From assembly GCA_045134375.1 (NCBI GenBank), contig JBGUVL010000014.1, forward strand, positions 1 to 49,950: a stretch of DNA of 49,950 nucleotides. Reading direction: 5' to 3'. The notes under the pieces were generated by a model. The model had not been told where the DNA came from. It ran no database searches and saw only the letters and a list, made by a program, of their open reading frames with translations. The translations under genes were made by a program, and so were the position numbers. The first letter of the stretch is position 1; each line of letters starts with the position of its first letter. This document shows positions 8,717 through 17,528 of this stretch, in pieces. This DNA comes from JBGUVL01 sp045134375 (GTDB lineage Bacteria > Bacillota_I > Bacilli_A > Erysipelotrichales > Erysipelotrichaceae).

Positions 8717-10288
8717 TTAATCACTATTCAATTCTCTTCCGTTTAGCATATTACGACAACTAAATAAAATAAGGAAAGATACCACAAAGTTTAAAACTAA
8801 GGAAGAATAACTAATGATATCCAACATTGCCAACGAGAAATATTGCGGATGGAAAATGAGATATATTGTCAGTACTATCCCTGGAATAGAACAAACGATC
8901 ATTACTAGCATTCTAACTAGATTTTCAAGGATTTTATTGCTTCTACTCTTTAATAGCTTAAGACATAATACACTAGAAGAAATAAAGACCGAACTATACC
9001 CATATAAAATAATTAAATAGAGCAATGTTGTCTTTAAACCTGTCCCAAATAGAAAGCCAGCTGCTACCATCGCCACCGTAATAAGACCAAATGTACGAAT
9101 CAACGTAGGAAGCAGGATCGCAATTAATTTTTTAAAAGGGTTCTCTGGAATCAGATAAATCGTATAATTCTCAAGTTCTTGGTTCATATCACTATTTTGA
9201 ATGATGCTGAATAGGAAAAACATCATCATGTAGAGAAAGAAATCCATATCAAAATTACTAATCATGGTAACACCTAAATAGATTGCCAATGCCAGCAATT
9301 CATTCCATGAAACAAAGCCATTGCTTTTCTTTAAAACTAGCATACTTTTCGAAAATAGCGAAAGAGCTCCCGGATAAAAATTTGCTTTCCCTTTTTCTTT
9401 ATAATTTGATGAAATACTTTCCTTCTTTCCTTGTTTTAACTTTTCATAATATTCGGTATATTCAATGGAGTCCATTAACGCTTGTTCATAAAAATCACCT
9501 TTAAATCTAGTAAAAGCGAAATAGATGATCCAGCAAGTCAGCAGCATCAAAAATAAGCCTAAAACCATCATTAGTATATGATCTTCTACGATTGCTAAAA
9601 GGACTAGTTTGCTCCAACCAAACATAGGAACAAAATAGAACAAATTAGACTCAACGAAATCCATTAATGCCGTTGCTATTTCAAATTGACTCTGTACTAG
9701 TGAAAGAATAAATAAAATCAAAACAAAAGTGATCAATACTACAACAATGATACGTGAAAAGTTTTGATATTTTTTATTAGTAATGGAAAGAACATACAAA
9801 TAATCACACAACATAAGAAAAGAAAACGTTGTCATGCCATTCACAACCACTACCATAACATAGAAAAACAGTCCCTGATGTAAATTTTCTCCCAAACACA
9901 TCATCATAAACAAAGCCAAAAAACCATATAATAGCGCTTGTAAGATGGTTTGAGAAAGTAAAAACTGCATCACTTGTATCCGCGTAAATGGGCCACTAAA
10001 TAAGTAATACGCATCGTTCGCAAAAAACAGTGCTTTTCGTTTTTGAAAAAGAACGCTACCTACTAATAATGCCGTAAAACCAATGCCAATCAATACCGTT
10101 TTATGCACATCAAAATTCGTCATTGGAAAATTGCTCTTATCGACAAAAAACATCATAACAAAAATGAATCCATAAAATAATAGCAACAGTGTTGTTATTA
10201 TTGCACTTAATGGTTTCCGATAAACATTGCGAATCTGTCCCTTGATCTTATAAAGCCATAGTGTCTTTAAAGCACTCATATCATTCAC
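8717..10288 (-). CDS. ABC exporter permease (ABC-2-like, putative ABC exporter family)
   Basis: This is a 523-residue integral membrane protein with roughly twelve hydrophobic segments: pairs near 30-50 and 62-80, a cluster at 105-250, and a second block from about 340 to the C-terminus. It resembles the Firmicutes putative ABC exporter permeases that pair with one ATPase. A charged cytoplasmic loop (about 270-320) separates the halves. The ATPase gene directly upstream overlaps it by 8 bases, so the two proteins are coupled and should form one exporter. The transported substrate is not evident; no bacteriocin or lantibiotic genes are nearby. Confidence 0.8.
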   Translation of the reverse strand: MNDMSALKTLWLYKIKGQIRNVYRKPLSAIITTLLLLFYGFIFVMMFFVDKSNFPMTNFDVHKTVLIGIGFTALLVGSVLFQKRKALFFANDAYYLFSGPFTRIQVMQFLLSQTILQALLYGFLALFMMMCLGENLHQGLFFYVMVVVVNGMTTFSFLMLCDYLYVLSITNKKYQNFSRIIVVVLITFVLILFILSLVQSQFEIATALMDFVESNLFYFVPMFGWSKLVLLAIVEDHILMMVLGLFLMLLTCWIIYFAFTRFKGDFYEQALMDSIEYTEYYEKLKQGKKESISSNYKEKGKANFYPGALSLFSKSMLVLKKSNGFVSWNELLALAIYLGVTMISNFDMDFFLYMMMFFLFSIIQNSDMNQELENYTIYLIPENPFKKLIAILLPTLIRTFGLITVAMVAAGFLFGTGLKTTLLYLIILYGYSSVFISSSVLCLKLLKSRSNKILENLVRMLVMIVCSIPGIVLTIYLIFHPQYFSLAMLDIISYSSLVLNFVVSFLILFSCRNMLNGRELNSD

Positions 10289-10967
10289 CTACACACTGAA
10301 AGAATAATTCTTTCAAAGATCCATTCATCGTTTCTCTACTTACCTGAGAAACGATTTTTCCATGATTCATAATGTAAGCATCATCCCATACCTCATTCAT
10401 TATATCAATGATATGAGTACTCACTAAAATAGCACAGCCATCTTCTTTCAATTGTGTCAAAAGATGCAATGTTTTTTCAATACTAATCGGATCCAATCCC
10501 ACCATCGGTTCATCCACAAGTAACGCTTTCGGAGAAATTAACAGTGCCAATATCATACTTAGCTTCTGTTTCATCCCTTTGCTTAATTCTTTCGCAATTT
10601 TCTTTTTTTGTTCTTTCATTTCTAATAATCCCAAATATTGTTCTGCTTTTTCGATACCATCCCTAACACGATAAGCACTCGCAATAAAGCGAATGTGTTC
10701 TTCTACCGTTAGCAAGTCATACAACATGGGTGCTTCCGGAATATAACCGAAACTTCTCTTTGCTTCCAAAGTCGTATTGTCATAACCACAGATTTTAATT
10801 TCCCCCTGAAATTTCAAAAGATTGGTAATACTTTTAATCGTAGTTGATTTTCCCGCACCATTCGGTCCTAATAATACCGTAATTCGTCCTGGCTTCGCAA
10901 CAATATCAATATGATCTACTGCGGTAAATGTTCCATATTTCTTAGTTAAACCTTTTACTTCAATCAT
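10281..10967 (-). CDS. ABC transporter ATP-binding protein
   Basis: This is the ATPase of a two-component ABC exporter and acts with the permease downstream. Canonical motifs are all present: Walker A GPNGAGKSTT near residues 36-45, Q-loop region SFGYIPEAPMLYD, signature LSKGMKQKLS (a variant of LSGGQ common in ABC-2 exporters), Walker B ALLVDEP with the catalytic Glu, and the switch His in LVSTHI. I start it at the ATG 10965-10967 (MIEVKGLTKKYG) because homology begins there and a GTGGGG site lies upstream. The frame stays open to 11102, but that 45-residue extension is unlike the family. Confidence 0.88.
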   Translation of the reverse strand: MIEVKGLTKKYGTFTAVDHIDIVAKPGRITVLLGPNGAGKSTTIKSITNLLKFQGEIKICGYDNTTLEAKRSFGYIPEAPMLYDLLTVEEHIRFIASAYRVRDGIEKAEQYLGLLEMKEQKKKIAKELSKGMKQKLSMILALLISPKALLVDEPMVGLDPISIEKTLHLLTQLKEDGCAILVSTHIIDIMNEVWDDAYIMNHGKIVSQVSRETMNGSLKELFFQCVGE

Positions 10968-11145
10968 AAGGAATACCCCACTTTCTCTTCTCTTCCTCCA
11001 TAGTAACTGATTTTTTACTATCTGTCTAGTCAGCAGTACTGTCTCAACCAAATTAAAAAAACAAACGATTCCCGATTTCCACGATAAGAATATCGATTCC
11101 ATGATATACTAAAAGCAGAGAACCAATATGGAATGGAGAAACGAT

Positions 11146-11898
11146 ATGAAAAATGAATTTATCAACCTAACCATGGATACTATTATGGAGGAGCATCTAT
11201 GTTGTATTATTCGTAGCAAGAAGCCACATCCCGGTGTCGAAGCAAAAAGAGAGTGGTTAAAAGATCGTTTATCAGAATGACATATTTTTCGAAAATTAAA
11301 GGAAAAAGCAACGGTTTTTATCGAATATGCTCCTTTGGAAAAAGCATGGGTTCCAATTCATGGGGATAACTATTATTATATTTACTGTTTATGGGTATCC
11401 GGAGAATACAAAGGAAAAGGATATGGTAAACAGCTTATGGACGATTGCATTCAAGACGCAAAAAAGAATGGAAAATCAGGAATTTGCATGTTAGGTTCAA
11501 AAAAACAAAAAGCCTGGCTTTCTGACCAAGCGTTTGCGAAAAATTATGGATTTCAATGCGTCGATTTCACCAATAACGGCTATGAATTGCTTGATCTTTC
11601 TTGGGATGGTACGACACCATCCTTTAATAAAAATGCAAAACAAGAAACAATAAATTGCCAAGAACTTACCATCTATTACAGCCCACAATGTCCTTATATT
11701 TTTCAAACGATTCAAATCATAACGAAATACTGTGATACCAATGGTATCCCTGCAACGTTCCACTTGGTCGATAGTCAAAAAAAAGCAAAAGAGTTACCTT
11801 GTGTATTCAATAACTTTGCTGTATTTTATAAAGGAAAATTTGAAACGCTTAATCTATTAGATCTAGCAAGTCTAAAAAGAATAATTAAAAAAGGATAA
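11146..11898 (+). pseudogene. YoaP-type GNAT acetyltransferase interrupted by an in-frame TGA
   Basis: One continuous reading frame runs from the ATG at 11146 (site GGAGAA upstream) to 11898, but codon 45 (11278-11280) is TGA. Both sides belong together. The 44 codons before it encode the family N-terminus (MKNEFINLTMDTIMEEHLCC), and the codons after it read HIFRKLKEKATVFIEY, then the GNAT acetyl-CoA loop GEYKGKGYGKQLM. The C-terminal half (TIYYSPQCPY, LPCVFNNFAVFYKGKFET) matches the YoaP-like thioredoxin-fold region found after GNAT in this family. From memory of the family the lost residue is glycine, so GGA to TGA is the simplest explanation. A restart at TTG 11335 would give 187 residues without the N-terminal strand. 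Confidence 0.75.
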
Positions 11899-12035
11899 CC
11901 TATCTTCCACAAAAAAGGAAGGATTAGCAATTTTGTTGATTGCTAATTAGGATCGTCCAATACTATTTCCTATTTTTTTATAAAGACAACAATGCAAAAA
12001 TTTCCCATCCAGATGTTGTAAATTTTATCTAACCG

Positions 12036-12084
12036 TAAAAAAACAATGTACCCTTTTACTACTTATCTAGTAAAGGGGTACATT
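12036..12084 (-). terminator. Terminator of the suf-fthC operon
   Basis: A 17-bp stem with one G-T pair (12045-12061 with 12068-12084) has a 6-base loop. It is followed on the minus strand by G and seven T residues. It lies about 50 bases past the last gene of the operon. Confidence 0.8.
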
Positions 12085-12135
12085 ATAATTTCATTATCTT
12101 TGAATGATTTATTACAATCAATTACGCTATTAAAT

Positions 12136-12666
12136 TTAATATACTTTTTTTTCACTTATGATATAGTCAAGTGTAACATCATGATTTTCTACTAGAATTT
12201 CATCCACTTTTTGCACTTCGAAAGCAACACCAATTTTAAGCGCATTAGTAGCATGTGCTAAATAACGATCATAATATCCTTTTCCTTGTCCTGTTCGATG
12301 TTTCTTTTCATCAAAAGAAGTTAAAGGGATAATGATGGCTTCCAAATCTTCTGGCGCAATCCACACATTACTGATTGGTTCTAAAAGATGAAAGGCTCCT
12401 TCCTCTAACTCAGTAAAAGAAGAAATGAAAAAGAAATCCATCTCTTCATTATTTCTCACTTTAGGGACACCCAAAGAAGGATAAAGAAAAAATAAAGATG
12501 TGACATCTACCTCTGCGTTGCTAGGTATATAAATACCAATGGTCTTCTTGTCTTGAATGAAAGGGTATAAAAGATCCACAATTGCATTACTTTTTTCTAA
12601 CCGCTCTTGTGCAGTTAAAGATATCCTGGCTTTTTTTCCTAACTGTCTAGCCGTATTCTTATCCAT
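12136..12666 (-). CDS. fthC: 5-formyltetrahydrofolate cyclo-ligase
   Basis: This cytoplasmic enzyme converts 5-formyl-THF to 5,10-methenyl-THF using ATP, recycling a dead-end folate. The 176-residue length is typical. Family features are the N-terminal RQLGKKARISLTAQERLEKS helix, YIPSNAEVDVTSL (usual SxxEVDT region), IIIPLTSFDEKKHRTGQGKG and the nucleotide-binding YYDRYL motif near 140-147. The usual GYGGGYYDR reads GQGKGYYDR here, a conservative variant. Its ATG overlaps the sufB stop by one base, so it is the sixth gene of the suf transcript. That placement is not the common arrangement. Confidence 0.9.
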   Translation of the reverse strand: MDKNTARQLGKKARISLTAQERLEKSNAIVDLLYPFIQDKKTIGIYIPSNAEVDVTSLFFLYPSLGVPKVRNNEEMDFFFISSFTELEEGAFHLLEPISNVWIAPEDLEAIIIPLTSFDEKKHRTGQGKGYYDRYLAHATNALKIGVAFEVQKVDEILVENHDVTLDYIISEKKVY

Positions 12667-14063
12667 TAACCAACCGATCCTTCCATATCTAATTTCAAAA
12701 GTTGATTTAATTCTACCGCATATTCCATTGGCAATTCTCTAGTAAATGGTTCCAAAAAGCCCATTACAATCATTTCGGTTGCTTGTGTTTTACTCAATCC
12801 ACGACTCATAAGATAAAACAACTGATCTTCACTGATTTTAGAAACCGTTGCCTCATGTTCCAATGTAGAACTTGAACAATTGGATTCATTTGTTGGAATC
12901 GTATCACTACGTGAAATTTCATCTAAGATTAAAGTATCGCATTCTACTTTACTTTTCGCATGCATTGCTTTTGCTGTATGTTTCACAATACCACGATAGT
13001 TCACTTCTCCACCATTTCTAGAAACGGATTTCGAAATGATATTACTATACGTATTCGGTGCTAAATGTATCATCTTTGCTCCGGCATCTTGAATCTGATT
13101 TTTTCCTGCTACCGCAATTGAAATGCAAGTACCTTTTGCATATTCTTCTGCCAAAATACAAGCTGGATATTTCATATTCGTTTTCGAACCAATATTTCCA
13201 TCAATCCATTCCATACTTCCATTTTCCATCACCTTAGCGCGTTTTGTTACTAGATTCATAATATTGTCGCTCCAGTTTTGTACCGTAGAATAGCGGCAAT
13301 GAGCATTCTTATGTACAAAGATTTCAACTACTGCCGCATGAAGACTTTCTTTGGAATAAGTGGGTGCTGTACATCCTTCCACATAATGCACATCAGCACC
13401 TTCATCGACAATAATTAAGGTACGTTCAAATTGTCCCATTCGTTCCGTATTAATTCTAAAATAGGATTGCAAAGGTTTTTCTAACTTCACCCCTTTGGGT
13501 ACATAGATAAAACTTCCTCCACTCCAAACACAACTATTTAAAGCCGCGAACTTATTATCGGTATACGGAACTAGCGTGCCAAAATATTGTTTGAACAACT
13601 CTGGGTACTCTTTCAATGCAGAATCGGTATCTAAGAAAATAACTCCTTTTTCCTGTACTTCTTCCAACATATTATGGTAAACTGCTTCGGAATCATATTG
13701 TGTTGTGACACCAGCTAAAAATTCTTTTTCGGCTTCTGGAATTCCTATACGATCAAAGGTTTCCTTGATTGTTTCAGGCACATCATCCCAGCTGCTTTCC
13801 GTTCTCTCACTTGGTTTGATATAGTAAGTATATTCATCAAACTGCAATTCACTTAAATCTGGACCCCAATCCTGAATTGGCATTTTTTCAAATGCTTCAT
13901 AGGCTTTTAAACGATACTCTTTCATCCAATCCGGTTCCTTTTTTATCCGTGAAATTTCCTCGATGACAGCTCTGTTTAAACCTTTCCCAGTATCATAAAT
14001 GCTAGTTTTTTCATCATGGAACCCATACTTATATTCTTTGTCGGGAATCATTTTTTCACTCAT
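12666..14063 (-). CDS. sufB: Fe-S cluster assembly scaffold protein SufB
   Basis: SufB is the main scaffold subunit of the SufBCD complex, on which Fe-S clusters are built from sulfur supplied by SufS-SufU. The 465 residues match full-length SufB: an N-terminal helical region, then the right-handed beta-helix core containing AALNSCVWSGGSFIYVPKGV, HYVEGCTAPTYSKESLHAAV and NGGEVNYRGIVKHT, and the C-terminal helical hairpin SRGLSKTQATEMIVMGFLEP that docks SufC. It overlaps the sufU stop by four bases (ATGA). The order sufC-D-S-U-B is the standard Firmicutes operon. Confidence 0.94.
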   Translation of the reverse strand: MSEKMIPDKEYKYGFHDEKTSIYDTGKGLNRAVIEEISRIKKEPDWMKEYRLKAYEAFEKMPIQDWGPDLSELQFDEYTYYIKPSERTESSWDDVPETIKETFDRIGIPEAEKEFLAGVTTQYDSEAVYHNMLEEVQEKGVIFLDTDSALKEYPELFKQYFGTLVPYTDNKFAALNSCVWSGGSFIYVPKGVKLEKPLQSYFRINTERMGQFERTLIIVDEGADVHYVEGCTAPTYSKESLHAAVVEIFVHKNAHCRYSTVQNWSDNIMNLVTKRAKVMENGSMEWIDGNIGSKTNMKYPACILAEEYAKGTCISIAVAGKNQIQDAGAKMIHLAPNTYSNIISKSVSRNGGEVNYRGIVKHTAKAMHAKSKVECDTLILDEISRSDTIPTNESNCSSSTLEHEATVSKISEDQLFYLMSRGLSKTQATEMIVMGFLEPFTRELPMEYAVELNQLLKLDMEGSVG

Positions 14064-14506
14064 TCTGTCCCCTCGCTTTCCTTCATCAGTTCAACGATAG
14101 CATCCCAGCCAATGGTTGCACAGTGAATCCGATTTGCCTGCTTTCCTACATTTTGAAAAGCAACCGCTTCTTCCAACAAATCTTCATCATAGGCTTTCCC
14201 ATCAATCATATTACGATATTCTTCATTAATATGTCTGGCTTCTGCAATGGTTTTTCCCTTCATAAGTTCACTCATGATGGAAGTAGAACTGGTTGCTATT
14301 GTACAAGCGACTCCATCAAAACATACATCTTCAATTATGCCATTTTCAATCCGTGCCTGAACATGAATATCATCGATACAAGATTCGCTCGCCATATGTT
14401 TTTTCAAATAACGATCATCTTCCTTTAATTCATGATTTCTAGGATATTCATAGTGATCCATAATAATGCTTCTTAACACCTGTGGATCTTTCATCATTTC
14501 ATTCAT
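14060..14506 (-). CDS. sufU: Zinc-dependent sulfurtransferase SufU
   Basis: SufU accepts sulfur from SufS and passes it to SufBCD; in Firmicutes it is a zinc-bound partner rather than a true scaffold. The 148 residues keep the zinc ligands: Cys43 and Asp45 in ESCIDDIHV (the usual form is CGD), Cys68 in GVACTIATSSTS, and Cys129 in RIHCATIGWDA. The 18-20 residue insertion typical of SufU over IscU (around DGKAYDEDLLEEAVAFQNV) is present. It lies 11 bases after sufS and overlaps sufB by four bases. Confidence 0.92.
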   Translation of the reverse strand: MNEMMKDPQVLRSIIMDHYEYPRNHELKEDDRYLKKHMASESCIDDIHVQARIENGIIEDVCFDGVACTIATSSTSIMSELMKGKTIAEARHINEEYRNMIDGKAYDEDLLEEAVAFQNVGKQANRIHCATIGWDAIVELMKESEGTE

Positions 14507-14517
14507 TCTAAATCCTC

Positions 14518-15750
14518 CTAAAAGAAGACATCCAACATCGTATCTTTATTGATCTGCGAACAGATTTCGATAAAACGATCCACTTCTTCTTTTGTATTAT
14601 AAAAATAAACACTAGCCCGTAAAGTTGAGCTCGTATTCAACCGCTGAACTAAAAGCTTTGCACAATGTTGTCCGCTTCTTACCGAAATTCCATGATCAGA
14701 AAAATAAGTAGCAGCATCCTGAGAGAATACATCTTTAATATTAAAAGTGATAATTCCACTCTCATTATCGGCATTATAAAGAATCACATTGTCCAGCTGC
14801 TGCATTTTTTCCACAAAATATTGCTTTAATTCTTTTTCGTATGCATGAATATTCTCCATTCCAATCGCTTGTAAATAATGAATGGCTGCGCGCATTCCAA
14901 GTGTCGCTTCAATCGCTGGAGTACCGCTTTCAAATTTATAAGGTGCATCCTTTAACAAAATGTTTCCACACATATCAAAGCGAGCATTACTACCGCCTCC
15001 CAACATAAATGGATCCATTTTCTGTAGCAGCTCATACTTACCATAAAGAACACCAACTCCCGTCGGTCCACACAGTTTATGAGCGGAAAAAGCATAAAAA
15101 TCACAATTTAACTCTTTTACATCCACCTGCATATGAGGTGCTGCTTGTGCCCCATCAACGACAACGACTGCACCATATTGATGTGCAATTTCGCAAATTT
15201 CTTTAATTGGAACAACATAGCCAAGAACATTGCTTACCTGAGCAATTGTCACTACTTTGACACGCTCACTCATTTTCTCGCGGAATGAATTCAGGCTCAT
15301 CCGACCATCTTCACTTAATGGAATATAATCTAGTTTCGCCCCACTCACTTCACATGCTTTCATCCATGGTAACACACTAGAAGCATGTTCTGCTTCATCA
15401 CTTAATACAACATCTCCCGGCTGTAAAAATTTCTGACCATAACCATAGGCAATTAAATTTAAAGAGGCACTAGAGCCACTTGTAAATACTACTTCTTTCG
15501 CTTCACAATGCAGAAATTCAGCTACGCAATTTCTCGTATCCTCATAAGCACTATCCACCATGAAACTTAATTCATAATCACCACGGTGAGCATTGACACT
15601 ATATTTTGTATAATATTCATTAACCGCATCAATTACGCATTGTGGTTTAAAGGTTGTTGCGGCATTGTCAAAATAAATCACATCGTATCCTTTTCGCGAT
15701 TTATTTTTTAACATTGGAAAATCGTTTCTGATCTTTTTTACATTGATCAT
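14518..15750 (-). CDS. sufS: Cysteine desulfurase SufS
   Basis: This is a PLP enzyme of the class II (SufS) desulfurase type that removes sulfur from cysteine as an enzyme persulfide. The 410 residues include the N-terminal YFDNAATTFKP, PLP contacts (SSASLNLI near 93-100, DGAQAAPH near 199-206), the Schiff-base lysine Lys225 in SAHKLCGPTGVG, and the catalytic cysteine Cys363 in VRSGQHCAKL. RSGxHCA is the SufS type, unlike the long-loop IscS motif. It overlaps sufD by four bases at its start. Confidence 0.94.
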   Translation of the reverse strand: MINVKKIRNDFPMLKNKSRKGYDVIYFDNAATTFKPQCVIDAVNEYYTKYSVNAHRGDYELSFMVDSAYEDTRNCVAEFLHCEAKEVVFTSGSSASLNLIAYGYGQKFLQPGDVVLSDEAEHASSVLPWMKACEVSGAKLDYIPLSEDGRMSLNSFREKMSERVKVVTIAQVSNVLGYVVPIKEICEIAHQYGAVVVVDGAQAAPHMQVDVKELNCDFYAFSAHKLCGPTGVGVLYGKYELLQKMDPFMLGGGSNARFDMCGNILLKDAPYKFESGTPAIEATLGMRAAIHYLQAIGMENIHAYEKELKQYFVEKMQQLDNVILYNADNESGIITFNIKDVFSQDAATYFSDHGISVRSGQHCAKLLVQRLNTSSTLRASVYFYNTKEEVDRFIEICSQINKDTMLDVFF

Positions 15751-16538
15751 GCTAGTCCCACCTTACTGTTAATATCCTCTGATAATTGTTGATACATTAT
15801 TTCCCAAGACTCCACTACTCGTAAAATTGGTAATACGTAACTTAATGTCAACAAACCTAACGCAGCTTCTTTGCTCAATCCTCGTGTTTGTAGATAATAC
15901 AGATGGTCTTCATTCATTTCTCCAATTGCACAAGCATGAGAAGCAGCGACATCATTCTCATCAATCAATAATAACGGAGTGATTGAAACCTTTTCTTTAT
16001 CAGCTAATGTTAATACTCTCGTGGATTGATGGGATTGACTTTCTTTTGCTCCCTTCATGATTTTTCCGCTTGCGGTGATATTCACACTTCCTCCCGCTTT
16101 GTTGATTGCATAATGTTCCATATTGGAATACGTGTGTCCACATTGATGTTCACATGAGATATAAAATTGTTTTTGATTTTGTGCCAATGATGTGGTAATG
16201 ATATCCACTTTTGCCTCTCTTTCCACCAAGGAATAAACAGCATCCACATTGGCGCTATGGTCTCCTAATTCATAATATCCTACACAAAGATGAGCATCTT
16301 CATGAAGGATTACCTTTTCTTCACTGCGATAAGCACTGCACTCATTACGATATACTATATGCAGAGAACTATAAGGATATAATTCTAGCGTTTTCTTTAA
16401 CGCAAAACGTTCTCCATGGAAACATAAAACACAGGTGGCATCAACACCTTCTGCCACTTTGATCGTGATTTCCTCTTGCTGCTTCACATCATAACAGTAT
16501 TCATAGTTTCCATTTTTATTTAATAACAATTCAATCAT
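15747..16538 (-). CDS. sufD: Fe-S cluster assembly protein SufD (short form)
   Basis: SufD pairs with SufB and SufC in the assembly complex. At 263 residues it is much shorter than the roughly 430-residue B. subtilis SufD and lacks most of the N-terminal helical domain. The C-terminal beta-helix and docking region are clear: YISCEHQCGHTYSNMEHYAI near 128-147, the SuF-family VNITASGKIMKGA, DVAASHACAIGEMNEDHLYY with the conserved His, and SRGLSKEAALGLL. Position between sufC and sufS supports the call. The start ATG overlaps the sufC stop by four bases. Confidence 0.85.
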   Translation of the reverse strand: MIELLLNKNGNYEYCYDVKQQEEITIKVAEGVDATCVLCFHGERFALKKTLELYPYSSLHIVYRNECSAYRSEEKVILHEDAHLCVGYYELGDHSANVDAVYSLVEREAKVDIITTSLAQNQKQFYISCEHQCGHTYSNMEHYAINKAGGSVNITASGKIMKGAKESQSHQSTRVLTLADKEKVSITPLLLIDENDVAASHACAIGEMNEDHLYYLQTRGLSKEAALGLLTLSYVLPILRVVESWEIMYQQLSEDINSKVGLA

Positions 16539-17350
16539 GCTGTCTTTTTTGCTCCACAGGCATCCAAACGAATGACAGGTTTCTTTTCTTCCTTGTGCAG
16601 TGTAATATCATGTTTACTTAAAATCCAATCATACCCTTCTTTATCAATCTTATCGACTAATTCATAGCCACCTTCTTCAACGATTCTACCATCCACTAAT
16701 ACATGGGCGTGGGTCGGTTTTAATAAATCATAGAAGCGTTCATAATGGGAAACAACAAGCAACGACATTTTCGTTTCCTCTTGTAAATTTAAAATCGCAT
16801 TCGCAACAATTTTTAAAGCATCCACATCCAATCCTGAATCAATCTCATCTAACATTGCTAAAGATGGTTTCAGCATTTTCATTTGAACGATTTCATTGCG
16901 TTTCTTTTCTCCTCCAGAAAAGCCTTCATTCAAATAACGATGCGCTAAATCCGGCTTCATTTGCAATTCTTTAATCGAATTCTCCATTCCCTTAATAAAT
17001 TTAAATAATGGCATTGGCTTTTCTAATCGTGCATTGATAGCAGCTCGTAAAAAATCTGAATTGCTGACACCATTAATTTCCTGTGGATACTGCATACCTA
17101 AAAAAAGTCCTACACGACTTCTCTCATCCACTTCCATCGATAATACATCTTTTCCATCAAATGTAATACTTCCCTGCGTTACCTGATATTTCGGATTTCC
17201 CATGATGGCAGCCAGCAAGGTGCTTTTTCCATTCCCATTTGGTCCCATTAACGCATGAATCTCATTTTCATCTATCGTTAGGTTGATTCCTTTTAAAATT
17301 TCTTTTTCTTCTACACTAACATGTAGATCATTAATTATTAGCTTTGCCAT
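16535..17350 (-). CDS. sufC: Fe-S cluster assembly ATPase SufC
   Basis: This is the ABC-type ATPase of the SufBCD complex. It has Walker A GPNGNGKSTLL near residues 36-46, the SufC-specific GLFLGMQYPQEINGV stretch, signature FSGGEKKRNE, Walker B LAMLDEIDSGLDVDAL, and the His switch VVSHYERF. I use the ATG at 17348-17350 (MAKLIINDLHV): the AAAGGA site is 8 bases upstream of it, while the in-frame ATG 9 bases earlier would have no spacing. It is the first gene of the operon, with a promoter at 17375-17403. Confidence 0.94.
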   Translation of the reverse strand: MAKLIINDLHVSVEEKEILKGINLTIDENEIHALMGPNGNGKSTLLAAIMGNPKYQVTQGSITFDGKDVLSMEVDERSRVGLFLGMQYPQEINGVSNSDFLRAAINARLEKPMPLFKFIKGMENSIKELQMKPDLAHRYLNEGFSGGEKKRNEIVQMKMLKPSLAMLDEIDSGLDVDALKIVANAILNLQEETKMSLLVVSHYERFYDLLKPTHAHVLVDGRIVEEGGYELVDKIDKEGYDWILSKHDITLHKEEKKPVIRLDACGAKKTA

Positions 17351-17374
17351 AATATACATCCTTTCGTATGTATT

Positions 17375-17403
17375 ATTCTACCAAATATCCCATATTCATA
17401 CAA
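17375..17403 (-). promoter_or_regulatory. Sigma-A promoter of the suf operon
   Basis: On the minus strand there is a -35 TTGTAT (17398-17403), a 17-base spacer and a -10 TAGAAT (17375-17380). It lies about 25 bases upstream of the sufC ATG, giving a very short leader. Confidence 0.7.
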
Positions 17404-17434
17404 TTTAAACGAATGAATATTTCTTCATCCAATG

Positions 17435-17450
17435 TTCACACATATGTGAA
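17435..17450. promoter_or_regulatory. Inverted repeat between the divergent suf and prsA-like promoters
   Basis: TTCACA (17435-17440) and TGTGAA (17445-17450) form a perfect dyad around CATA. It is about 32 bases upstream of the suf -35 and about 46 bases upstream of the prsA-side -10 (TATAAT at 17497-17502). Placement suggests an operator shared by both promoters, but no regulator can be named. Confidence 0.35.
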
Positions 17451-17528
17451 ATTATTTGATTTCATAGAAATACTGGAATTTAACGACTATTTATCTTATA
17501 ATAAAACAGTATGTTTAGGAGGAATTAT

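Noticed and set aside
10968..11102. N-terminal extension of the ABC ATPase
   Set aside because: The extra 45 residues are not family-like and overlap the probable promoter region; MIEVKGLTKKYG is the usual start.
11278..11280. TGA as selenocysteine or reassigned codon
   Set aside because: Family members do not have a Cys here, no selenocysteine-insertion-like stem-loop was apparent, and TGA ends several intact genes in the window.
11923..11947. ATTAGCAAT/ATTGCTAAT hairpin after the broken acetyltransferase as a terminator
   Set aside because: The stem is short and AT-rich with no T-run. It may help end the transcript, but support is too weak for a feature.
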